From assembly GCA_964431965.1 (NCBI GenBank), contig CAYSLU010000004.1:25465-89464 (forward strand): DNA of 64,000 nt, written 5' to 3'. The position numbers and the translations under genes are program-made. Positions 1-8,918 of the stretch are shown here, piece after piece; within the stretch, counting starts at the first letter, position 1; each line of letters opens with the position of its first letter. Below the pieces are notes generated by a model that was not told the DNA's origin, did no database searches, and was given only the letters and a program-made list of their open reading frames with translations. Source of the stretch: CAYSLU01 sp964431965. GTDB taxonomy: Bacteria; Verrucomicrobiota; Kiritimatiellia; CAIKKV01; CAYSLU01.

Positions 1-1
1 C

Positions 2-1501
2 CGCTCGCTCGACTCGTCGAACGCCCTGATCGGCTTCATCATGAGCAGCCTGCCGGCCGTGATGAACCTGACGATCACTCCCTATCTCAGCTTCCGCAGC
101 GACCACCATCGCGGGCCGCTCGGCCGCCGGACGCCCTTCATCCTCTACACCATCCCCTTCATCTGCCTCTCGCTGGCGCTGATCGCCTACAGCGACTCGA
201 TCGGGCGCTGGGTCAACACGGCCTTCCTCTCGGGCGATCCGGCAAGCGAGGCCAAGGTGGTCATCCTGCTGCTGGCCATCTTCGTGGCGCTGTTCGACTT
301 CTTCAACATGTTCGTCAGCACCGTCTACTGGTACCTGTTCGCCGACGTGGTGCCCAAGGAGATGATCGGCCGGTTCATGGGCTGGTTCCGCCTGGTGGGC
401 GTGGTCGCCGGCTTTCTCTACAACTTCTTCGTCTTCCCATACGCGATGAGCCACATGCGGGAGATCTACATCGGGGCCTCGCTGCTCTACCTGGTGGGTT
501 TCGGCATCGTGTGCCTGCGGGTCAAGGAAGGGCAGTACCCGCCGGCTGCGGAGCAGAAGCGCGAGTCACCCTTGGCGAAGATGCGGACCTACGCGCAGGA
601 GTGCTACCGGCTCCGATACTACTGGGACATCAACCTGATGTATGCCATCCAGGCCCTGTCCGCGTGCATGGGGGTGTTCAACATCTTCTTTCTCCAGTCG
701 CTTGGCCTGGACCTGAAGGTGATCGGGCGCACGCACGCGCTGGCGGGGGTGGCGCTGCCCATCGCCCTGCTGTTCGCCGGCAGCCTGGTGGACCGCTGGA
801 ACGCCGTCCGGGTGAACGCCTACTTCGGCGCCGTGGGCGCCTTCACCTGCGTCGGCCAGTGGGTCTGGGCCTTCGTAACCCAGTCGCCGCCGTCGCAGCT
901 CTGGCTCTGGATCAGCGTGGCCTCCTCGTTCTGCAGCGCCCTCGGCTCCGCCATGATGGCCGTCGTCGAGATCCCCCGACTGATCGAGCTCTTCCCCCGT
1001 GAGAAGTTCGGCCAGTTCTCGGGAGCCATCGCGCTGCTGCGCGGCCCGGCGCGCATGGTGGGCGGGTTCCTGGCCGGGCTCTTCGTCGACCTCTGGGTGC
1101 GCTTCATCTTCCCGAAAGAGACCCACGGCCTCTACGGCTACCGGTTCGAGTTCCTCTGGACGGCGCCCCTCACGGTCCTGGCTTTCTACTTTCAGTACCG
1201 GACCTTCCGCACCTGGAAACGGCTGGGCGGCGGCGTCAACTTCGCCCCGCCGACCCAACCCTTCCGGCTCCGCGATCTTCCGCCGCGAGCGGACGGCGAC
1301 AACTACGTGCGCTGGGGCCTGGTGCTGATCCTTTCGATCGGCGCGCTGGGCGGCCTGCTCGGCAGCCTGACGTGGTGGTGGTACTACACCTTCCGGACCA
1401 CCGACGCCTGGGCATCGGCGGCCTTCTCCGTGTCGTGGCTCATATACGCCGCCCTGTTCGCCGCCGGCGTCCGCTTCATCAAGTTCATGGAGCGGCCGTG
1501 A
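2..1501 (+). CDS. MFS sugar-type transporter, 5' end cut by window
   Basis: Polytopic membrane carrier of the major facilitator superfamily. The frame is open to the left edge, and residues before the first in-frame ATG (position 41) still read as carrier sequence, so the true start lies outside the window. Visible traits are about a dozen hydrophobic segments and a basic loop after an early helix (HHRGPLGRRTPF) that matches the MFS loop 2-3 signature as found in the GPH/SLC45-like sugar carriers. The protein ends ...FMERP. A TIM-barrel-isomerase-like remnant and a beta-propeller protein follow on the same strand, which suggests a sugar-uptake context. The substrate cannot be told from sequence. 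Confidence 0.85.
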   Translation, partial: RSLDSSNALIGFIMSSLPAVMNLTITPYLSFRSDHHRGPLGRRTPFILYTIPFICLSLALIAYSDSIGRWVNTAFLSGDPASEAKVVILLLAIFVALFDFFNMFVSTVYWYLFADVVPKEMIGRFMGWFRLVGVVAGFLYNFFVFPYAMSHMREIYIGASLLYLVGFGIVCLRVKEGQYPPAAEQKRESPLAKMRTYAQECYRLRYYWDINLMYAIQALSACMGVFNIFFLQSLGLDLKVIGRTHALAGVALPIALLFAGSLVDRWNAVRVNAYFGAVGAFTCVGQWVWAFVTQSPPSQLWLWISVASSFCSALGSAMMAVVEIPRLIELFPREKFGQFSGAIALLRGPARMVGGFLAGLFVDLWVRFIFPKETHGLYGYRFEFLWTAPLTVLAFYFQYRTFRTWKRLGGGVNFAPPTQPFRLRDLPPRADGDNYVRWGLVLILSIGALGGLLGSLTWWWYYTFRTTDAWASAAFSVSWLIYAALFAAGVRFIKFMERP

Positions 1502-1534
1502 AGCCACACGAGCCATGAAGGCGACGCTCAGCAC

Positions 1535-1747
1535 ATGACCATCATTATCAGCGCCCTGCACTTCGCCTGGAGGGGCATCGACGCGTGTTTCGCGCGAGCG
1601 AAGAACGACCTGCGGCTCGATGGCGTCGAGTTCCCGGTCCGGGAGGATCGCCGCCTCTTTGACGCCTGCGTGGGCGATCTGCGGCGGCGCTGGAAGCCGG
1701 CCCCACCCGACGGCAAGCCGGGTGGAGCGGCAACCGGGCGAGGATGA
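1535..1747 (+). pseudogene. Short ORF resembling the N-terminus of a TIM-barrel sugar isomerase
   Basis: A 70-aa frame. Its first 40 or so residues (IISALHFAWRGIDACFARAK, then a LDGVEF segment) read like the first beta-alpha unit of xylose-isomerase-like sugar isomerase/epimerase proteins, whose usual length is 250-300 aa. After that the sequence becomes Arg/Pro-rich and stops; no other frame continues the barrel. Its TGA overlaps an ATG at 1744 of the next frame. I read it as a truncated remnant; a genuine small protein is possible. Confidence 0.4.
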
Positions 1748-1773
1748 TCAGAAGGCCAGAAAGGACGAATCCT

Positions 1774-2913
1774 ATGACAGCCCCCTTCCCGTCCGACCAG
1801 GACTCCCGCATCGACTCGCGCATCGCCGCGAACCTCACCCGGCTGGCCCAGGAGCTGGTCGACCAGCGCGCCGCGCGCGTGCTGGTCCGCCCGCTCGAGA
1901 ACTCCGACGGCTTCTGGTTCGGCGGCGGCAACATGGTCCGGCTGGGCGACGGATCCCTCGCGGTAGTCGGGCGCCATCGCGTGGCCGGCGACTCGCGCAC
2001 GGGGCTGGTGGCCGGGCAGCGGGGCGCGCAAATGGCCGTCTACCGGGCCGCGACGTTCGACCGGCCGTTCGAGAAGATCCTCGCATTCGGCAAGCCCGCG
2101 GTCGCCCCCGCCGGAAAGGAAGTCGTCTCGATCGAGGGCACCTCGCTGCTCGTGCGGCCGGACCAGGTCGAGCTGTACGTCTCGTCGGAGAAGACCGACC
2201 TGTATCCCGACGGCATCCGGGACTACCAGAAGCCGGGGACCGGCATCTGGACGATCGAGCTGATGGAGGCGGCGGGCCTCGACGCCCTCGCCGCCGGAAC
2301 CGCCCGGACCGTGCTCGCCTCGCGCGAGCCGGCCACGGTACACGTCAAAGATCCCAAGGCCTACGCCGAGCCCGACGGGAGCACGACCGTCCTCTTCTGC
2401 ACGCACCCGTTCAGCTGGACCTGCAGCAACACCGCCGTCGCGGTGCGCCAGCCGGGCGCCCGTGACTTCCAGATCACCGTCCGCACGCTCCTGGAGAAGG
2501 GACTCGTATGGGATGTCGCGGCGACGCGCGTCACGGATCGCATGCCCGTCCCGCGAATCGGCCGGCTGCGCGGCCTGCCGCCGCTCTCGCTCTACTTCTA
2601 CGACGGCGCCGAGTGCGTGCGGCAGCTGCCGGACAACGCGAAGGCCGTCCGGCGGCCGCGCGGCTACTCGTGCGAGGAGATCGGCGGCGTGGCGGTGGGC
2701 ATCGACGCCGACTTCCCCCGGCTGCACCGGCTCTCGGTCAACGCGCCGCTCTTCATCTCGCCGTCGGGCACAGGGTGCAGCCGCTACGTCTCGACGCTCG
2801 TCGAGGCCGATGCGATCTACGCCACGTGGCAGCAGTCGCAGGACGACCGCTCGCAGCCGCTCGTCGGACACGCGCTGCCGATGGAGCAGGTCGAGCGGAT
2901 ACTGGCGGAGTGA
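1774..2913 (+). CDS. Predicted beta-propeller glycosidase-like protein (sialidase-like)
   Basis: A 379-aa protein without signal peptide. Short strands with recurring G-[ND]-G turns and motifs such as GFWFGGGNMVRLGDGSLAVVG resemble bacterial sialidase/GH43-like propellers, but I see no clear Asp-box series or full catalytic set, so the enzymatic call is tentative. The ATG at 1774 is chosen because AAGGACG lies just upstream and the protein then begins MTAPFPSDQ; an in-frame ATG at 1744 overlaps the previous stop. It lies behind a sugar-type MFS carrier, fitting intracellular processing of an imported glycan. Confidence 0.5.
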   Translation: MTAPFPSDQDSRIDSRIAANLTRLAQELVDQRAARVLVRPLENSDGFWFGGGNMVRLGDGSLAVVGRHRVAGDSRTGLVAGQRGAQMAVYRAATFDRPFEKILAFGKPAVAPAGKEVVSIEGTSLLVRPDQVELYVSSEKTDLYPDGIRDYQKPGTGIWTIELMEAAGLDALAAGTARTVLASREPATVHVKDPKAYAEPDGSTTVLFCTHPFSWTCSNTAVAVRQPGARDFQITVRTLLEKGLVWDVAATRVTDRMPVPRIGRLRGLPPLSLYFYDGAECVRQLPDNAKAVRRPRGYSCEEIGGVAVGIDADFPRLHRLSVNAPLFISPSGTGCSRYVSTLVEADAIYATWQQSQDDRSQPLVGHALPMEQVERILAE

Positions 2914-3072
2914 CGCTGACACACGTGCAGCGGCACGCCGATCTGCCCGCTCGGAGCTGGGGCCTCACGGCCTCCGGCGGCGTTGACCCGCTTGCCACGG
3001 CCGTCTACCATTGGAGCAGTGAGAGGCACGCTGGGGTCCGCCTCGGTCCCCGGCGTCAGCGGGAGAAGCGGC

Positions 3073-3348
3073 ATGCGCGACGACCTGATTGCGGCGCTCC
3101 GGAAGATGCTGGTCGAGGACCTGTTCGTGGAAATCCCCGCGGACCAGATCGGCCTGGATGACGGGCTCCGCTCGGTCGTCGGCTTGGACTCGGTCGGCTT
3201 CGTGGAGCTCCGCGTGCTCTGCGAGCGCCGCTTCAACGTGCAGATCAGCGACGACGACTACACGCCCGAGAATTTCAGCTCCGTCCGCCTGGTGGCCGCC
3301 CTGATCGATCGCCTGCAGAGCGCGCGCCCGTCGCCGGGTCCCGGATGA
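3073..3348 (+). CDS. Acyl carrier protein
   Basis: A 91-aa acyl carrier protein. The phosphopantetheine attachment motif is LDSVGF, with Ser40 as the modified residue, followed by the recognition helix VELRVLCERRF. It starts at the ATG at 3073, which has GGGAGAAG upstream; an earlier in-frame ATG (2983) adds a low-complexity leader and is not used. It is the first gene of a five-gene cluster with a ketosynthase, a ketosynthase-like protein, an AMP-ligase and an acyltransferase, so it probably carries the chain made or loaded by those enzymes. It is a stand-alone specialised ACP, and the housekeeping acpP is expected elsewhere. Confidence 0.9.
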   Translation: MRDDLIAALRKMLVEDLFVEIPADQIGLDDGLRSVVGLDSVGFVELRVLCERRFNVQISDDDYTPENFSSVRLVAALIDRLQSARPSPGPG

Positions 3349-3405
3349 CGGCCGCGCCTCCCCGCAGGCGCGCGGGTGTTCGCCATCCGCCGCGGGAGCA
3401 AGACG

Positions 3406-4512
3406 ATGAGCGTTGGCGTAACGGGCATGGCGTGGACCACCGCGCTCGGCGACGACCTCGACGCCGTGTGGGTGCGACTGCTCGCCGGGGAGACCGGCCT
3501 GGCCCCGCTCCCGGCTCCCAGCCCGCTTCGCAGCGAGCTGGCCGCCTCCATCCCGTCCATCCCGCTGGCGCTCCCGCCCTCCGAACGGCTTGTCCGCATG
3601 GCCTGCGATGCCGCCTCGCGGGCGATGTCGGCCGCCGACTGCGACCCGCGCGACCCCGGCGTCCGCCTCATTCTGGGCACCAGCCTCGGGGGCCTGATCG
3701 AGGATGACCCGCCGGCCGCGACGGCGCACGCGTGGGCCGACGCGTGCGCGCGACTCCTCGGCTTCGCCGGCCGGCCCATCGTCGTCTCGACCGCCTGCTC
3801 GGCCGGATCGGACGCCATCATGCTGGGCGGCGAGCTGATCCGCGCCGGCGTCGCCCGGTGCTGCGTATGCGGCGGCGCGGACGTGCTGACCCTCAGCAAG
3901 CGGCTGGCCCACTCGACGCTCGGCACGATGTCCGCTTCCATGCTCCGCGCGTTCGACGTCCGGCACGACGGCACGCTCCTCGGCGAGGGCGCGGGATTCC
4001 TCATCCTGGAGGCCGACGGCTCGGCCGCACGCCCGGTGGCCCGGCTGCGCGGCGCCGGCTCCAGCAGCGACGCGACGAGCATGACCGCGCCGGATGCAAC
4101 GGGGGCCGCCGCGTGCCTCGCGCTGGAGCGCTCTCTGGCCGACGCCGGCGCAACGCCCGCCGACGTCGCCGTCATCAACGCTCATGCGTCGGGCACCCCG
4201 CTGAACGACGCCACGGAGCAGGCCGCCTTCAACCGCCTGTTTCCAGGGCCGGATCGGCCGATCGTGTTCGGCACGAAGGGAAATTTCGGTCACAGCCTGG
4301 GCGCCACCGGGGCGCTCGAGGCGATCGCGCTCGTCCGATCGCTCGCCACCGGCCGGGTGCCGCCGGTTGTCGGTCTCGAGCAGCCGGTCCCGGGCTTTCA
4401 CCCGCCGCTGCCGCGCGGCGCGCCGGCCCAAGCCCCCGCCGGCCTGGGCTTGAGCCTCACCCTCGGGTTCGGCGGCTTCAATACGAGCCTCGTGTTCGAG
4501 AGGTGCTCATGA
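3406..4512 (+). CDS. Beta-ketoacyl-ACP synthase (type II, FabF-like)
   Basis: A 368-aa condensing enzyme performing decarboxylative Claisen condensation of acyl and malonyl groups on ACP. The catalytic triad is complete: Cys131 in STACSAGSD, His260 in NAHASGTPLND and His296 in GNFGHSLGATG. It is shorter than FabF (about 410 aa), mostly in the N-terminal half. The start at 3406 gives MSVGVTGMAWTTALG, the normal N-terminus of the fold, with GGGAG upstream. The stop overlaps the next start (ATGA at 4509-4512), so it is translationally coupled to the ketosynthase-like partner. Confidence 0.92.
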   Translation: MSVGVTGMAWTTALGDDLDAVWVRLLAGETGLAPLPAPSPLRSELAASIPSIPLALPPSERLVRMACDAASRAMSAADCDPRDPGVRLILGTSLGGLIEDDPPAATAHAWADACARLLGFAGRPIVVSTACSAGSDAIMLGGELIRAGVARCCVCGGADVLTLSKRLAHSTLGTMSASMLRAFDVRHDGTLLGEGAGFLILEADGSAARPVARLRGAGSSSDATSMTAPDATGAAACLALERSLADAGATPADVAVINAHASGTPLNDATEQAAFNRLFPGPDRPIVFGTKGNFGHSLGATGALEAIALVRSLATGRVPPVVGLEQPVPGFHPPLPRGAPAQAPAGLGLSLTLGFGGFNTSLVFERCS

Positions 4513-5111
4513 TCCCGCTGGCGCCATTTCCCGGGGGACTCCTCGATCTGGGCCGGGGCGAGGCGGCCGAGCGGGATCGGAGCCTGTTCGACGCCCGGCT
4601 GTCCACGGCGGTCCGCTACGCGGACCCCGCGTCCTGGGTCACGGCAACGGCGGTCGGCCGCGCGGCGCTGGGCCTGAAGGCGGAGCTCTCGGCCGCGCGC
4701 GACGGCGTCGCCGTCGTCGGGGCCAGCGAGCAGGGCGCACAGGCGACGCTCGCCGCGGTGGCCCAGGCCGCGCGCGAGGGATACTCGTCGCCTCTGCGCT
4801 ACCCCGCCGCGAATCCCGGCGCCATCGTCGGCGTCGCCTGCATCGCGTTCGGCTTCCGGGGCCCCACGCTGAACCTCCTCCAGGCGCCCGAGGACGCCGC
4901 CCCCCTGGCGCTCTTCATGGCGTCGCGCTGGCTCTCCCGCGGGGCCGCGCGCTACGTGGTGGCGGCCGTATGCCGCCACTCCGGGCCGGAGCGCTGCCTG
5001 GCCCGGGCCATCGTCCTCGGCCCCCGCCTCGCGACGGAGCCGAGGGAGCCGCCAGCTTCAGATGCGGTGGCGTGGCTGGCCGGGGCCCCGCGGGAGAGCC
5101 CCGCACGATGA
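4509..5111 (+). CDS. Ketosynthase-like protein lacking the active-site Cys (chain-length-factor-like)
   Basis: A 200-aa protein resembling the N-terminal half of a ketosynthase (the Ketoacyl-synt_2 type that accompanies aryl polyene clusters). The region NPGAIVGVACIAFGFRGPTL aligns with the segment before the nucleophile elbow, but where a ketosynthase has TACSSG this one reads LLQAPEDAAP, so there is no catalytic Cys. It is bounded by ATGA overlaps on both sides. By analogy to chain-length factors it may heterodimerise with the preceding ketosynthase; that is an inference. Confidence 0.7.
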   Translation: MIPLAPFPGGLLDLGRGEAAERDRSLFDARLSTAVRYADPASWVTATAVGRAALGLKAELSAARDGVAVVGASEQGAQATLAAVAQAAREGYSSPLRYPAANPGAIVGVACIAFGFRGPTLNLLQAPEDAAPLALFMASRWLSRGAARYVVAAVCRHSGPERCLARAIVLGPRLATEPREPPASDAVAWLAGAPRESPAR

Positions 5112-6514
5112 ATGTCTCCGACGTGCTCGCGCCGGATAAGATCGACCGCTTCCTCGCAGGCGCCCGCGACTTGGACGAGGAAGCCGGCCCCGCGGATTGC
5201 CCGCCGGTGGCGGAGCTCGCCCGGTCCTGGCGGTCCTGGGGCCTGAGCCCCGGCGACCTCGTCATCCTCGCCCTCCCGAGCGGCTCCGACCTGCTTCGCC
5301 AGTTCTTCGGCGTCGCGGCGGCCGGCGGCGTCCCGGCCCTCGTGGCACCGGGCACGCCGTCCGCGCGCCTTCGCGAGCTCGTTGCCGGCATGCACGCGCG
5401 CGCCATCGGCGCCCCGCACATGCACCGCGACCTCCCGGCGTTCGCGCGACACGGCCGTCTCGGCCGCATCCAAGCCGGGCTGTTCGCGGCCGCGCCGGAG
5501 CCGGCCGCCGCGCCCGGCGAGGTCGTGCTGCTCACGTCGGGAACGTCCGGAGCGCCCAGCGGCTGCGTCTTCGGCCTCGACGCCCTGCTGCGCAATGCCG
5601 CCCGCCACGCCGACGCGATCGGGCAGCGCCCGGATGATGTGGTGCTGGTCACGCTCCCCCTGCACTTTTCATTCGCCCTCGTCGCGCAAGCGCTGGCCAC
5701 GCTGCTTCGGGGCGGACGCCTGGTGATCGCCGGCCCGCCGTTCCACCCGCCCAGCTTCGCCCGGACCATCGACGAGGCGGGGGTCACCGTCTCGTCGCTG
5801 ACCCCGGCCGGCGTCCGCGCGCTGTTCCGCTCGCCCGGGCGCGCGACGCCGCGGCTGCGCGTGCTGACCGTCGGCGGCGATGCGCTGCCGCCGGTCCACG
5901 CGGCCCGGCTGCTCGCGGACGGCTGCGCGCAGGAGCTGTACCTGACCTACGGGCTCACGCAGGCCGGGCCCCGGGTTTCGACGCTGGCCGCGCACCGCGA
6001 GCCTTCCGCCCGCCACGCCTCGGTGGGCCTCCCGCTGCCGGGAACGAGCGCGCGGCTGGCGCCGGTCGGCGACGGGTCGGGCCGCACGGAGCTGCTCGTG
6101 ACTTCGGACACGCTGATGCGACGCCGGATCGGACGCGTCGAGGGCCGCCCGGGCGCCGACTGGCGAGCGCCGAACGTGCTGGCCACGGGCGACGTATTCG
6201 ATCAGGATGGCGACGGCTACCTGTACTTTCGCGGGCGGCTGTGCGATTTCATCGTGCGCCAGGGCGAGAAGATCTGCCTGGCGAGCGTCCGCCGGGAGGC
6301 GGCAGCGCTGCCGCGCGTGGTGCGGGTGCGGACCGAGCCGGTCACGCGCGAGGATGGCGACGCGGACTTCGACCTGGTGCTCGTGACCGATGGCGCGGCC
6401 CCGGCGGACCCGCGGGACTTCCGCGGAGCTCTGCGCCGCGTGCTGTGCCGGGGCGAGATGCCGCGGCACATCCGCCTCGAACCGGAGGGTGGCGACCATG
6501 ACGGCTACAAGTGA
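5108..6514 (+). CDS. AMP-dependent acyl/aryl-ACP ligase
   Basis: A 468-aa ANL-superfamily enzyme that would activate a carboxylic acid as its adenylate and load it on the cluster ACP or CoA. Motifs: phosphate loop LLTSGTSGAPSG (about residues 140-152), TYGLTQAGP (about 280) and ATGDVFDQDGDGYLYFRGR (about 358). The C-terminal subdomain is shortened: where the family ends in a PxTxxGK motif with a catalytic lysine, this protein ends EGGDHDGYK at its last residue, so the terminal Lys may serve that role or the step may be weakened. It overlaps its upstream neighbour by ATGA and its downstream neighbour by 17 bases. Confidence 0.87.
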   Translation: MNVSDVLAPDKIDRFLAGARDLDEEAGPADCPPVAELARSWRSWGLSPGDLVILALPSGSDLLRQFFGVAAAGGVPALVAPGTPSARLRELVAGMHARAIGAPHMHRDLPAFARHGRLGRIQAGLFAAAPEPAAAPGEVVLLTSGTSGAPSGCVFGLDALLRNAARHADAIGQRPDDVVLVTLPLHFSFALVAQALATLLRGGRLVIAGPPFHPPSFARTIDEAGVTVSSLTPAGVRALFRSPGRATPRLRVLTVGGDALPPVHAARLLADGCAQELYLTYGLTQAGPRVSTLAAHREPSARHASVGLPLPGTSARLAPVGDGSGRTELLVTSDTLMRRRIGRVEGRPGADWRAPNVLATGDVFDQDGDGYLYFRGRLCDFIVRQGEKICLASVRREAAALPRVVRVRTEPVTREDGDADFDLVLVTDGAAPADPRDFRGALRRVLCRGEMPRHIRLEPEGGDHDGYK

Positions 6515-7313
6515 GCGACCGAGCCCCGGCCCCGGCGGAGCGGAACGAGCCATGGACCACACGTCGCTGCGGAGGCGGCTCGCCCGATCGGACCACTGGG
6601 GCCCCACGCTGATGCGCCGCTGCTATCGCGGCATGTTCCGGCTCTCGCTGCCCGCGCCGCGCCTGGTCGTCCGCCCCCTGCTCTGGGCGTACCTCGCGGT
6701 CCGATCCGCCTGGCACTTCTTCCTCCGCGTGTTCGTATGCGAGCCGCTGTTCAAGGCCTACTGCCGAAGCTACGGCCGGAGCCTCCGGACCGGCATCAGC
6801 CTGCACTGGGTCCAGGGACGCGGCGATATCGTGATCGGTGACAACGTCTGGATCGACGGAAAGTCCACCTTCACGTTCGCCCACCGGTTCGCCGACCGGC
6901 CAACGCTCCGGATCGGCGACCGCTCGGGCATCGGGCACAATTGCACGTTCGTGATCGCCAAGGGCATCACGATCGGAAAGCGGTGCCTGATCTCGGGTGA
7001 CGTCCTGGTCTTCGACTCGAGCGGGCACGCCACGGATCCGGATGCCCGGCGGATCGGCCAGCCGCCCGGCGATGCGGACGTGCGGGAGGTGACGATCGGG
7101 GACGATGTCTGGATCGGCGTGCGGAGCATCGTCTTTCCGGGCGTCCGCATCGGCGACGGGAGCGTGGTCTCCGCCGGGTCCGTGGTCCGCACCCACGTCC
7201 CGCCCCGGTGCGTTGTGGCCGGCAATCCCGCGCGGGTCGTCTTCCGCATGCCGCCGCCCGCGTCCGACGCCACGTCCCCGGCCTCCAGCCGGGCTCCGTG
7301 GATGGGCACGTGA
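6498..7313 (+). CDS. Left-handed beta-helix (hexapeptide) acyltransferase
   Basis: A 271-aa protein. The N-terminal 90 residues are basic and hydrophobic, probably membrane-associating (LLWAYLAVRSAWHFFLRVFV). From about residue 110 it carries hexapeptide repeats (VIGDNVWID, LRIGDRSGIGHN, ITIGKRCLISG, VTIGDDVWIGVRSIV, VRIGDGSVVSAGSVV) and the typical C-terminal AGNPARVV. The loop VFDSSGHATDP matches the acceptor loop of maltose/xenobiotic acetyltransferases, with a likely catalytic His. The start at 6498 has a strong GGAGGG site inside the upstream gene. As last gene of the acyl cluster it may transfer the finished or an auxiliary acyl group to a sugar or lipid. Confidence 0.85.
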   Translation: MTATSERPSPGPGGAERAMDHTSLRRRLARSDHWGPTLMRRCYRGMFRLSLPAPRLVVRPLLWAYLAVRSAWHFFLRVFVCEPLFKAYCRSYGRSLRTGISLHWVQGRGDIVIGDNVWIDGKSTFTFAHRFADRPTLRIGDRSGIGHNCTFVIAKGITIGKRCLISGDVLVFDSSGHATDPDARRIGQPPGDADVREVTIGDDVWIGVRSIVFPGVRIGDGSVVSAGSVVRTHVPPRCVVAGNPARVVFRMPPPASDATSPASSRAPWMGT

Positions 7314-7358
7314 GGAAGGTGGCCAGTGGTGAGTGGCGCTTGGCTTAGGCCCTTCAGG

Positions 7359-8786
7359 TCAGCGGCCGGCGTCACGGCGGGCGAATGCGGCGGCGGCGTA
7401 CGCGCGCCACTTGGCGGCGGCGCGGCGCAGCAGGTGCGGGTGCAGCGCGTAGCGCATCCGGGCCAGCCGGACCGGCTCGCCGAACCGCTTGCGGTCCACA
7501 TCCTCCTGGATCAGCCGGTACCAGTGCTCCAGCCGCTCGCTCGAGATCGCGCGCGTCAGCACGAGATCCGGGTGAAAGCCCCAGCCGCCCAGCTTCTCAT
7601 AGCTCCAGCCGGGATCCTCTGAAACGAGGCCGGCCCGCTTGGCGTCTTCCCACGTCTCGGTCCCGGGCAGCGGCGTCAGATGGCAGATCACCGCCTGGTC
7701 GAGGTCGGGGCTGCGCACGAGCGCGTGCGTCTCGGCGATGTCCGCCTCGGTCTCGTCCGGCGCACCGATGATCATCGTCGCCATCGTCCGCATCCCGTGC
7801 TGCTTGCACAGCTTCAGGGCCCGGTAGTTGTCGGCAACGGTCACCGCGCCCTTCTTGTAGTACCGCAGCATACGCTCGGATCCGGACTCGAGTCCGAACA
7901 CGACCGACGCCACGTTCAGCCGCTTCAGCAGCTTCATCATCTCGTCGTCGATGAGGTCGGCCCGAGCGAAGACGCAGAAGCGCGTGCGGCGCGTGATGCC
8001 CCGCCCCTCGGCTTCATCGACGATCTGCCGCAGGCGCGTGCGGTTCGCGACGAACAGGTCGTCCCAGATCATGATGCCGTCGAGCGGGTACGCCGCCAGC
8101 ATCTGCTCGATCTCATCGGCGATGCGCGCCGGCGAGAACGCCCGGAATTTCCGCCAGAACAGGCGCGGCGAGCAGAACACGCACTGGAAGGGACAGCCGC
8201 GCGACGTCAGCATCGACGCGTAGACGCCGATCCGGTCGAAGCCGGCCTTCCGCGGCACGAGGTAGCGGTCCTTCATGCGCAGCAGGTCGCGCGCCGGGAA
8301 CGGCACGCGGTCGAGCGGCTCGATCAGGGGGCGCGGCTCGGTCTGCTCGCTCGCTCCGCGCTCGTTCCGGAAGACCAGCCCCTTTACCCCGCGCAGCGCG
8401 GCCGGGGAGAACCCGCCGGCTGACTCGAAAAGCCGCAGCACCTCCATCATGGTCTCCTCGCCCTCGCCGATCACGCCGAGGTCGAAGTTCGACGCCGCCA
8501 GGTGCTGCGGCAGGTAGGAGATGTGGTAGCCCCCGGCGATGACGGGGACGCCGAGCTCCGCGCGGACCGCCCCTGCCAGGCGGTTGGCCGCGGGGAAGAG
8601 GAAGCTCAGGCACGAGATGCCGACCAGATCGGGCTTCAGCCGGCGCAGCGCGGCCATCGGGTCGTCCTCATCGACGATAACCGTGTCCCGGAAGCCCGCA
8701 TACTCGCGCAGGTACGCGGCGATGTACGCGAGCCCCAGCGGGGGATCGTCCTCATGGCTCGGCAGGTTGACAAGGGCCAGTTTCAC
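7359..8786 (-). CDS. B12-binding domain radical SAM protein
   Basis: A 475-aa protein. The N-terminal 140 residues form a Rossmann-like cobalamin-binding domain (LVNLPSHEDDPPLGLAYIAA, ..GGYHIS.., ..GEGEETM). The radical SAM core follows with the 4Fe-4S motif CPFQCVFC at about 197-204, then the glycine-rich GLESGSERML segment. This is the architecture of class B radical SAM methylases and related enzymes of lipid or secondary-metabolite pathways. It converges on the acyl cluster (45-bp gap), so it may tailor that product, though it is on the other strand. It carries no DxH-type his-loop I can identify, so cobalamin could be held base-off without one. Confidence 0.88.
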   Translation of the reverse strand: MKLALVNLPSHEDDPPLGLAYIAAYLREYAGFRDTVIVDEDDPMAALRRLKPDLVGISCLSFLFPAANRLAGAVRAELGVPVIAGGYHISYLPQHLAASNFDLGVIGEGEETMMEVLRLFESAGGFSPAALRGVKGLVFRNERGASEQTEPRPLIEPLDRVPFPARDLLRMKDRYLVPRKAGFDRIGVYASMLTSRGCPFQCVFCSPRLFWRKFRAFSPARIADEIEQMLAAYPLDGIMIWDDLFVANRTRLRQIVDEAEGRGITRRTRFCVFARADLIDDEMMKLLKRLNVASVVFGLESGSERMLRYYKKGAVTVADNYRALKLCKQHGMRTMATMIIGAPDETEADIAETHALVRSPDLDQAVICHLTPLPGTETWEDAKRAGLVSEDPGWSYEKLGGWGFHPDLVLTRAISSERLEHWYRLIQEDVDRKRFGEPVRLARMRYALHPHLLRRAAAKWRAYAAAAFARRDAGR

Positions 8787-8918
8787 GCTTGCACGCGGCC
8801 ACCATCTTCGCCGCCGGGCGGAGCCCCGTCAATCGCCGTCCGATTCCACTTGAATCACGCGCTGGCCGCCGCATAGTGTAGGCCCCGGTGCGGGCTTCAC
8901 CCGTGGAGGAGGATGTCC

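Noticed and set aside
1528..2922. Minus-strand 464-aa ORF covering the beta-propeller gene
   Set aside because: Composition is Arg/Ala/Asp-rich without domain features, while the plus-strand frame has a normal protein composition and a Shine-Dalgarno site.
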